Below are positions 24,131 to 32,320 of a stretch of 64,000 nt of DNA, one piece after another. This DNA comes from Zygaena filipendulae (lineage: Eukaryota; Arthropoda; Insecta; Lepidoptera; Zygaenidae). The position numbers and the translations under genes were made by a program. The DNA lies in NCBI GenBank assembly GCA_907165275.2, contig OU015665.1:5270001-5334000 (forward strand), given 5' to 3'. Every line of letters starts with the position of its first letter. Position 1 is the first letter of the stretch. The notes below the pieces were generated by a model. The model made no database searches. It worked only from the letters and a program-made list of their open reading frames with translations, and had not been told where the DNA came from.

Positions 24131-25169
24131 AAAAAAAACGAAAGAAAGAATACGTGTGAGTTAAAAAAGTATAATAAGATAGATTGCTCCCTATAAATTA
24201 TAACCTGGTCTCATTAGAACCGGGGATAGATTTTTTCTATACAGTTTAAATCAATGTAGAATTATTGTAAGTAGATCATTACAAATACCTACTAGTTTAT
24301 TTTATTTATTAAGCAATATATAAGATTACAATTTGCACCCAAAACAAAACAAATTAGACTATAGATTCGTTAGTGAATATTCCACAACAAATTAAATGTT
24401 TCATAATTTAAAAGATGTAGGTAATATTAAAATAAAACAAACAGAATTTTCGTTTAGGCTAACATGAGAAAATGAGAAATCATGTATTACTGCAAAAGTA
24501 TACATAATATTACCTACGATAAATCATGATACCAAATACCAATACAATCATAGTTACAGACACAATTAAATCCATATTGACCTTCGTTATCATATGCGAT
24601 AGAAAGTACTTAATTATAACAAAATAAACTGAAATTGGACTAATCAGGACATTCCAGCCCCAACATCGCCTGCATTATCAGGGCCCTAAATATTCACTAT
24701 GACCAACAACAACAAGATTCCTTGCCCATAACGCGCGTTCCAAAAACACAATCCCAAACGCTCCAGATGCTAAAATATTAGAAATTTATACTCTATATGC
24801 CATAAGACACGTAATTGTAAATATATTTCTTTAAAGTGAAACTTCATTGAGCGCGAGGAAAATGCAATTTTCGTAGCGCGTTATCATAGTGAATTAGTCC
24901 CCAGATCAGCTTGAACAGCGGGATGGTGCATTGTTACCGAAAGTATTAAACATAAATATGCCTACTTACATCGGAATCGGAATCTCAAGCAAATGGTTGA
25001 AAAAATATTTCGCTAATTTTAATACAGACAACTTACATAATATCACGAAAATTTCCATTGCATCAAATAAAATCTTGTCTAAATGTTTATCTATATTTAT
25101 TTATTTATTTATAACACAAAAAAAAATGGATCTGTATTTCCCTTGGTCGCGATACGATTTTGTTATGTT

Positions 25170-25284
25170 TCGTAAGGAAAGGTTGCAACCCCTAAGAGGG
25201 TGAAAAGTGGTTGCTAAGTTTGTATGGAACAATTCCACGGGAACTACGAAATTTTCGCAGGTGAAACCGCGCGGAATAGCTAGT
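25170..25284 (+). repeat. Helitron-like tail
   Basis: GGTTGCAACCCCTAAGAGGG, then GGAACAATTCCACGGGAACT, GTGAAACCGCGCGGAATAGC and TAG. It ends CTAG/T and is the short end of the subfamily also seen at 40450-40751. It lies about 150 bases before the homeodomain exon. Confidence 0.7.
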
Positions 25285-25433
25285 ATAATAATAAAGGTAT
25301 AAGATACGTCAGTATATCGGTTTGAAGACGGTGCCAAAGCGATTTTAGAAGTTTTGTTCTTTTTTTTTTCTGAAAATGTGTTCTAGGCCAGGAACAGTCA
25401 TCGATTAAGTGTTAAAAAATATTTTGTCATCAG

Positions 25434-25630
25434 GTCGGGGGTCTGATTCCTCAGATGTGGAGTCCGAGCCGGGTCTAACGCTCAAGAGGAAGCAGCGGCG
25501 CGCGCGCACAACCTTCACAGGCGAACAGTTGGATGCATTAGAGAGGGCATTCCATAGGACACAATACCCTGACGTCTACACCAGAGAGGAGTTGGCGCAA
25601 CAAACCGGACTAACTGAAGCCCGGATACAA
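25434..25630 (+). CDS. gsb-n: Pax3/7 (gooseberry-neuro-like), homeodomain exon a
   Basis: The exon starts after TCATCAG with the two bases completing a Gly codon, and ends ATACAA/GTATGT. It encodes an acidic linker ([20 protein letters not shown]) and most of the homeodomain: [19 protein letters not shown], then [20 protein letters not shown] and TEARIQ. The intron within the third helix between ARIQ and VWF is the usual site in this family. [10 protein letters not shown] and [12 protein letters not shown] favour gsb-n over gsb in Drosophila terms. Reading past the donor gives a tRNA-like SINE rather than protein, confirming the exon end. Confidence 0.97.
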
Positions 25631-25649
25631 GTATGTCTTGGTTGTTATC

Positions 25650-26085
25650 AGATTGGCGAAGTGGTCGCTACGAAGCAATGAGAATCAAGAGGTCATGGGT
25701 TCGATTCCCAATAGTGGTGGACTTTGTGTGATGAACACACGAGAGCAGTTCGGTGTGGACGCTGGACATGTTTAAACTACTATACTTAATATTTTGCGTA
25801 TTTGTAATGATGTACTAACTGCACAAATATTATAAAGAGGTAAAGTTCGTAAGTGTGTAAGTTTAGGTGTAGAGAATAATCCCTAGGACTATCGAAAGTA
25901 CCTGTATAGTACTATAGAGTATACCTGATTTGTATAGGATATTTTTTATCCTGTTGTAGAGTTCCCGAGGCGATTCCAAAATTAACGAGGGCGAAACCGG
26001 GGAAGGAATAGCTAGTGTATTAGAATTGTTTGCTTGGTTTCCACGATAAAAGTTTATTGTTTGGTTTAGGATTAAGTAGATCTAA
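25650..26085 (+). repeat. tRNA-derived SINE split by a Helitron-like element
   Basis: The SINE head begins CAGATTGGCGAAGTGGTCGC with box B GGGTTCGATTCCC, starting about 20 bases after the homeodomain exon. The body GTGGACTTTGTGTGATGAAC matches the copy at 19375. At about 25828 the SINE is interrupted by a 188-bp Helitron-like copy ending CTAG at 26012-26015. The SINE then resumes with TTGCTTGGTTTCCACGATAA and GATTAAGTAGATCT. Confidence 0.75.
25828..26015 (+). mobile_element. Helitron-like insertion inside the SINE
   Basis: AATATTATAAAGAGGTAAAG at the 5' side and GGGCGAAACCGGGGAAGGAA then TAGCTAG at the 3' side. It is diverged, with a decayed hairpin, and its position inside the SINE sequence orders the two insertions in time. 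Confidence 0.65.
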
Positions 26086-26415
26086 GAAGATTTAATATTA
26101 TTAGATTTTTAACTTACCTAGTATTAGGTGATATTGATTTGCAAGCATCATAAATATCATAAAAATAATGTACTGTTCAAATTTCTAATAATCTTTTTTG
26201 CGTGTTTTTCGCTAGTTTAGTGGAAATTTGTATTACGTCACACGAGAGCAAAGTGATTTCTTCCTGTCTTTGAATTCCACGCTACGCTCAAAATTCTCGG
26301 TCAAAATCTCTTGACACGCTCATAATTAAATTACGCTATTCGTCGCTTGCTCGGAATTCAAACTCAAAAGTCTAAACAAAAACAAATGTTAAATTTGATC
26401 GTGGTTTATTTTCAG

Positions 26416-27150
26416 GTTTGGTTCTCTAATCGTCGAGCGCGGTTAAGAAAGCACACTGGCTCAAACCCCTCGCCTGGCTTAGCAAGCTACCCATCGTTGC
26501 CCATGCCTCAGATACCATGTCCGTATCCCCCCGGTGAAATACCTAGTCTATCTCAACATCATCCCCAGCACCCTGACGCTTGGCATCACCAAAAGTATGC
26601 CAATTACAATCAACTTATGGCACAATCGCAACATTTGAATCAAGCTTTCCAAAGTGCTACTTTCCCAAGTACTTCTAGTGCTGCATTTGGACACTTAGTG
26701 CCAACCGGGGGCAATGGATCATCACATAGTCAAATATTGGACCCTGGACTACCAAGAAATGATTATGCGCGCTATCCGAACAGTGATGTTTACAGTAAAC
26801 CTATAAGTTATATGCCCAAAGTAAGTGAAGGAGACGATAAAGTAACTAATGATGAAATTATTGAATCCCGTGATGATACATTTGCAAAACCGACTACAAA
26901 CGACTACAGCAAGCCTATACCAGATACTGAATATAATAAAGTACCTACCGATTATTCAAAGGTAGCGACAGATCAATCTTCAACTACTAATTGGAGTTCC
27001 TCTCATAACTCTCTTAATATGAGTCTAGCTGGGCTCTCTAGTGAATACAAGTACATGAATGAACCCTATTCTTTCCCCAATATTGGCGATCCTCTAACAC
27101 AACAAAACTATCCGAATCCTTCCAACCCAGCAAACAAGTATTGGATTTGA
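26416..27150 (+). CDS. gsb-n: Pax3/7 (gooseberry-neuro-like), last exon
   Basis: The acceptor is TTTTCAG. The exon opens VWFSNRRARLRKH, completing the homeodomain with Ser at position 50, the Pax-class residue. It is followed by about 230 residues of disordered, Pro/Ser/Tyr/Asn-rich transactivation tail ending NKYWI then TGA. The tail carries repeated DYSK motifs (NDYSKPIPDTEYNKVPTDYSK) and a TNWSSSHN stretch. These resemble the DYSKL...NWS...KYWS layout of Drosophila gsb-n and are the main reason for choosing that paralogue. Joined exons give about 451 residues before adding the missing first exon. Part of this exon has a decayed duplicate at 28745-28990. Confidence 0.95.
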   Translation, partial: VWFSNRRARLRKHTGSNPSPGLASYPSLPMPQIPCPYPPGEIPSLSQHHPQHPDAWHHQKYANYNQLMAQSQHLNQAFQSATFPSTSSAAFGHLVPTGGNGSSHSQILDPGLPRNDYARYPNSDVYSKPISYMPKVSEGDDKVTNDEIIESRDDTFAKPTTNDYSKPIPDTEYNKVPTDYSKVATDQSSTTNWSSSHNSLNMSLAGLSSEYKYMNEPYSFPNIGDPLTQQNYPNPSNPANKYWI

Positions 27151-27385
27151 TCATAAAATGTTTAGAGTAAACATTAGATAAGCTTTAGTTAATTAAAACA
27201 AATTATATCATACTTTAATGTAAATATTTTTAAACATTTATAAGAGTATTTGATTAATTTATAAATTACCTCTTTCCGCATTCCTAAAGATACATTATAA
27301 TTATTATTATTACCTGTCCTGAAACCAAACAGTGTACATTATTGTTATTTTAATTTAGAATAGTCAAGTCATTAAAATAGAGATA

Positions 27386-27392
27386 AAATAAA
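27386..27392 (+). terminator. Probable polyadenylation signal of the Pax gene
   Basis: AATAAA within GATAAAATAAAAGTTC lies about 235 bases after the Pax stop. No earlier canonical AATAAA was seen. This motif falls inside the duplicated block (its relative at 29250 reads AATAGAGATAAAAATTG). Confidence 0.5.
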
Positions 27393-27559
27393 AGTTCAAA
27401 TTATATTATAATTATCTTTTATTATATAAAAATATTTTTGTTGAGAATCAGTTAACTAAAGGTAAGCAACAGAACATTTCCTTTATTAAAAAACTTTACT
27501 ATAAGCTATAATTACTTCGTTTTTATATTATGTTATACCCGAAAATAGTTTTGTATTGT

Positions 27560-27945
27560 TTAGAGTTTAGAGGAAATTCCGACATCTAACAATCTTGAGT
27601 CAGTTTCAGAAACTGATGTTAGAGTTAGAATTGAAGTTGAAGTTGATGCTAAATGAGACGAAATTGCGTTTGTTGATAAATCGGAATCACCGGAAGTACT
27701 AAGAGTTATATTATTGGTCCCGGAGTTAGGTATCTGACTCAACTTCACTTCCTACAGAGTTTGCATCGCTAATGGAAGAGCTTGAAGAGTTTGAATAAGA
27801 CTGGGTTCCTGTACTGCATAAATCTGATGCATCTGTCACAACTCACACACGTCTATAGAGCTCAAAAAATTCGAATTACAGTCCGAAGTCGTTGCCAAAC
27901 TGTCTGAGGTTGGAGTATTTATGTTAGTCGAGTTTACCATCACGC
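27560..27945 (-). pseudogene. Decayed copy of the repetitive secreted protein's C-terminus
   Basis: Read on the minus strand, this matches the 3' end of the gene at 29431. The short frame contains IPNSGTNNITLSTSGDSDLS and STSTSILTLTS, corresponding to TPNSGTDNTAPP...DSDLST...STLMPDLTS in the intact protein. On the plus strand, GAAGAGTTTGAATAAGACTG matches GAAGAGTTCGAATAAGAATT. Further right, AGAGCTC, TTCGAATTA and AACTGTCTGAGGTTGGA align in order. It carries frame breaks and no promoter or first exon. It pairs with the Pax remnant at 28745 as part of a tandem duplication. Confidence 0.8.
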
Positions 27946-28464
27946 CGATCACAATTAAACATCATGAAAACAAGAAGTTTGGGTACCAATATGATAGGAC
28001 CGCGCCTCGTAGTTTCCGAGGCATAAGCTTTCGAATGTTTGACCACGTGATCACATAGAAATCACGAAAACCACAAGTTTGAGTACCAAAAAGATGGGTC
28101 TGCGTCTCGTAGTTTCAGAGTTGTAAGCTTTCGAATATTTGCCCACGTGATCACATGACATCACGAAAACAAGAAGTGAATGACTAAGTAAGTAAATAAA
28201 ATAACTCAAATACCAACTCCTTAGTAGTTAGTGGTTGATTTACAGTTCATTTTTCTTGGATCAACGATATCATTTAAAGAACGTATGAATTAATCGTCAA
28301 CGTAAACGTTTAATTAAGTCGACCTAGTAACGAAAAACGAATTCGTTTGATTGTACATACTTAGACGGTTGATTTTATTACATTGTTAATACTAATTAAT
28401 AACAATAATTTTCAGTTTTCCGTTTTTTTTTTCCTTTGTATACGTCTAATAGTTTTCCTTGATG

Positions 28465-28731
28465 CAAAATATCAAGTTTCTAGGTCATCTAGAAGTAGGT
28501 TAAGTTTTTGATCTTAATGTCAGTCAGTCAGTCACAAAACTGCCGGTTTTTAAACGTTAATATATCAATAACTGTATGAGCTACATTTATGAAATTTTGG
28601 ATTCTAGAGTCTAGACTAACCGAGGGGTTAAATGTGCCAAATTTTATGGATGTAGGTTAAATAGGTTTCGAGTTGTGAAGGGGTCAAAAGTAGCTCGAAA
28701 TGATTCATTTCGAGGCTACTGCACGCTAGTT
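28465..28731 (+). repeat. Dispersed repeat (GGTCATCTAGAAGTAGGTTA)
   Basis: AGGTCATCTAGAAGTAGGTT, then CAGTCAGTCAGTC, CTGTATGAGCTACATTTATG and AAGGGGTCAAAAGTAGC. It aligns in order with 38310-38560 (AGGTCATCTGGAAGTAGGTT, CAGTCAGTCAGTCAGT, GAAGGGTCAAAAGTAGC). It is non-coding and probably a LINE or SINE 3' region. It abuts the decayed Pax copy. Confidence 0.65.
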
Positions 28732-28744
28732 CTTTTTTTACGAT

Positions 28745-28990
28745 TATGTTATCTGCACCCAAAAGGAGACGACACATGAGTGACGAGATTTTTGAATCCT
28801 GCGATAATACTTTTATGAAGCTGTCTACAAATGATTACAGCGACGCTGTATATAACTACAAAATGCACAGGTTATTCCAGAGTAATAGTAGATCAATCTT
28901 TAACTAGGTACTAAATGGAGTTAGGCTTAGTAAGTCCAAATCTCCAATGAGTATAAATACATAATAGAACCCTATTTTTTCCCAATATTG
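28745..28990 (+). pseudogene. Decayed copy of the Pax 3' exon
   Basis: The block aligns in order with 26830-27090 of the last Pax exon: GGAGACGA, GAAT-CCTG/CGTGATGATAC, ACAAATGATTACAGC for ACAAACGACTACAGC, AGTAGATCAATCTT for GACAGATCAATCTT, CTAAATGGAGTT for CTAATTGGAGTT, then AGAACCCTATTTTTTCCCAA for TGAACCCTATTCTTTCCCCA. Small deletions destroy the frame. No upstream exon or homeobox accompanies it. Confidence 0.85.
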
Positions 28991-29218
28991 GTTTTGGAGA
29001 GTTCTCTTGATTTCTCGTAGATCCCATTATCAGATCCCAACTTGGTGACAATGAGACCAACTTGAGAGTATACCCTTACAAACAAAAAAAGAATTTTCGG
29101 ACCAAAAAATTTTCGGGAAAAATCGATCCAACCGTCTTCGAGTAATCAGTGAACATACATAAAAAAAATACATACATACAGCCGAACACAAAAATTCCTC
29201 CTTTTGGAAGTCGGTTAA
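28991..29218 (-). repeat. LINE-tail insertion within the duplicated block
   Basis: On the minus strand it begins AACCGACTTCCAAAAGGAGG and contains TATTTTTTTTATGTATGTTC, ACTGATTACTCGAAGACGG and TTGGGATCTGATAATGGGAT. It interrupts the alignment between the decayed Pax copy and the 3' flank of the repetitive gene, so it arrived after the duplication. Confidence 0.75.
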
Positions 29219-29292
29219 AAATATTACTCGGCGGGAAAGCATGGGACAATAAAATAGAGATAAAAATTGAATTTTCAAATTATATTACACTT

Positions 29293-29298
29293 TTTATT
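29293..29298 (-). terminator. Probable polyadenylation signal of the repetitive secreted gene
   Basis: TTTATT on the plus strand is AATAAA on the coding strand, about 130 bases after the stop at 29431. Confidence 0.55.
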
Positions 29299-29430
29299 GT
29301 ATTAAATACTTTTACTAATTGATTAATTAATCTATAGGTACTAATAACAAACATAAGGTACATTTTTTTTTATAAAAGGTACTCATTTTTTCATTTTAAT
29401 GTTACCCCTGAAAATAAAGTAATTTTATGT

Positions 29431-32320
29431 TTAGAGGGAAATATCTGCTCCTAACAAGTTACCGAGGATATTTCCAGAAGTGGTGGTAGGTGATGCTGTA
29501 GTTGGAGTAGAAGTTAAATCTGGCATTAAGGTTGAAGTTGGAGTTGTTGATAGGTCGGAATCATAGGGAGTTGTAGGTGGAGCTGTATTGTCGGTACCAG
29601 AGTTAGGTGTAGAAGTATCTGGCGCTGTTGCACTTCCAATAAAGTTTGCAGTGCTAATGGCAGAGCTGGAAGAGTTCGAATAAGAATTGGTTCCTGTAAT
29701 TTCTGTAACTGGCGCATTTGTCACAGAGTCCGTAGAGCTCGGTGGATTCGAATTAGGAACTGAAGTAGTTGCTGAACTGTCTGAAGTTGGACCTTCTGTG
29801 TCAGACGAGTTTGCAGAGGCAGCTGCATTTGACGTAGAAGACGAAGCGGCTTTCGCACTATTTGAAGTTGGACTATTTGTGTCATTCCGGTTCGTAGAGC
29901 TCGATGAATTTGACTCAGGATAAGAAGTAGGTGTCAAACTGTCTGAAGTTAGACCTTTTGTGTCAGGCGAGTTTGCAAAGCCAGTTGCATTTGACGTAGA
30001 AGACGAAGCGGCTTCCGCATCCGCTCCTAACAAGTTACCGAGGATATTTCCAGAAGTGGTGGTAGGTGATACTGTAGTTGGAGTAGAAGTTAAATCTGGC
30101 ATTAAGGTTGAAGTTGAAGTTGTTGATAGGTCGGAATCACAGGGAGTTGTAGGTGGAGCTGTATTATCGGTACCAGAGTTAGGTGTAGAAGTATCTGGCG
30201 CTGTTGCACTTCCAATAAAGTTTGCAGTGCTATTGGCAGAGCTGGAAGAGTTCGAATAAGAATTGGTTCCTGTAATGTCTGTAACTGGCGCATTTGTCAC
30301 AGAGTCCGTAGAGCTCGGTGGATTCGAATTAGGAACTGAAGTAGTTGCTGAACTGTCTGAAGTTGGACCTTCTGTGTCAGACGAGTTTGCAGAGGCAGCT
30401 GCATTTGACGTAGAAGACGAAGCGGCTTTCGCACTATTTGTAGTTGGACTATTTGTGTCATTCCGGTTCGTAGAGCTCGATGAATTTGAGTCAGGATAAG
30501 AAGTAGGTGTCAAACTGTCTGAAGTTAGACCTTTTGTGTCAGGCGAGTTTGCAGAGCCAGTTGCATTTGACGTAGAAGACGAAGCGGCTTCCGCACCCGC
30601 TCCTAACAAGTTACCGAGGATATTTCCAGAAGTGGTGGTAGGTGATGCTGTAGTTGGAGTAGAAGTTAAATCTGGCATTAAGGTTGAAGTTGGAGTTGTT
30701 GATAGGTCGGAATCACAGGGAGTTGTAGGTGGAGCGGTATTATCGGTACCAGAGTTAGGTGTAGAAGTATCTGGCGCTGTTGCACTTCCAATAAAGTTTG
30801 CAGTGCTATTGGCAGAGCTGGAAGAGTTCGAATAAGAATTGGTTCCTGTAATGTCTGTAACTGGCGCATTTGTCACAGAGTCCGTAGAGCTCGGTGGATT
30901 CGAATTAGGAACTGAAGTAGTTGCTGAACTGTCTGAAGTTGGACCTTCTGTGTCAGACGAGTTTGCAGAGGCAGCTGCATTTGACGTAGAAGACGAAGCG
31001 GCTTTCGCACTATTTGAAGTTGGACTATTTGTGTCATTCCGGTTCGTAGAGCTCGATGAATTTGAGTCAGGATAAGAAGTAGGTGTCAAACTGTCTGAAG
31101 TTAGACCTTTTGTGTCAGGCGAGTTTGCAAAGCCAGTTGCATTTGACGTAGAAGACGAAGCGGCTTCCGCATCCGCTCCTAACAAGTTACCGAGGATATT
31201 TCCAGAAGTGGTGGTAGGTGATGCTGTAGTTGGAGTAGAAGTTAAATCTGGCATTAAGGTTGAAGTTGGAGTTGTTGATAGGTCGGAATCACAGGGAGTT
31301 GTAGGTGGAGCGGTATTATCGGTACCAGAGTTAGGTGTAGAAGTATCTGGCGCTGTTGCACTTCCAATAAAGTTTGCAGTGCTATTGGCAGAGCTGGAAG
31401 AGTTCGAATAAGAATTGGTTCCTGTAATGTCTGTAACTGGCGCATTTGTCACAGAGTCCGTAGAGCTCGGTGGATTCGAATTAGGAACTGAAGTAGTTGC
31501 TGAACTGTCTGAAGTTGGACCTTCTGTGTCAGACGAGTTTGCAGAGGCAGCTGCATTTGATGTAGAAGACGAAGCGGCTTTCGCACTATTTGAAGTTGGA
31601 CTATTTGTGTCATTCCGGTTCGTAGAGCTCGATGAATTTGAGTCAGGATAAGAAGTAGGTGTCAAACTGTCTGAAGTTAGACCTTTTGTGTCAGGCGAGT
31701 TTGCAGAGCCAGTTGCATTTGACGTAGAAGACGAAGCGGCTTCCGCACCCGCTCCTAACAAGTTACCGAGGATATTTCCAGAAGTGGTGGTAGGTGATGC
31801 TGTAGTTGGAGTAGAAGTTAAATCTGGCATTAAGGTTGAAGTTGGAGTTGTTGATAGGTCGGAATCACAGGGAGTTGTAGGTGGAGCGGTATTATCGGTA
31901 CCAGAGTTAGGTGTAGAAGTATCTGGCGCTGTTGCACTTCCAATAAAGTTTGCAGTGCTATTGGCAGAGCTGGAAGAGTTCGAATAAGAATTGGTTCCTG
32001 TAATGTCTGTAACTGGTGCATTTGTCACAGAGTCCGTAGAGCTCGGTGGATTCGAATTAGGAACTGAAGTAGTTGCTGAACTGTCTGAAGTTGGACCTTC
32101 TGTGTCAGACGAGTTTGCAGAGGCAGCTGCATTTGACGTAGAAGACGAAGCGGCTTTCGCACTATTTGAAGTTGGACTATTTGTGTCATTCCGGTTCGTA
32201 GAGCTCGATGAATTTGAGTCAGGATAAGAAGTAGGTGTCAAACTGTCTGAAGTTAGACCTTTTGTGTCAGGCGAGTTTGCAGAGCCAGTTGCATTTGACG
32301 TAGAAGACGAAGCGGCTTTC
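29431..32320 (-). repeat. 576-bp tandem coding repeat, five units
   Basis: The module (192 residues) recurs with exact 576-bp spacing: the segment CCGCTCCTAACAAGTTACCG is at about 30021, 30597, 31173 and 31749, with a terminal variant at the gene end. Units are nearly identical at nucleotide level. They alternate between two types: GAGAEA with TGSANS, and GADAEA with TGFANS. This implies a 1152-bp higher-order duplication. Antisense frames of 78 and 99 codons repeat with the same spacing and are by-products of the array. Confidence 0.95.

Larger units (their letters stand above)
16497..25433 (+). other. Pax intron (8.9 kb)
   Basis: The intron runs between the octapeptide and homeodomain exons, from donor GTGAGT to acceptor TCATCAG. 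It holds a CA microsatellite (about 16877-16891), a long Helitron-like copy (17076-17534), two tRNA-like SINEs (19375, 21958), a MITE (22533) and Helitron-like tails (about 21840, 22260, 25170). Stretches at 17950-18130, 18640-18850, 20200-20520 and 22950-24130 look less AT-rich and are not obvious repeats. Large introns of developmental Pax genes often hold enhancers, but that is not shown here. Confidence 0.85.

Noticed and set aside
29687..32227. Repeated plus-strand frames of 78 and 99 codons (Val/Glu/Gly-rich) and minus 63-codon frames across the array
   Set aside because: They recur exactly every 576 bp and lie antisense or out of frame to the large secreted protein, so they are shadows of the repeat.
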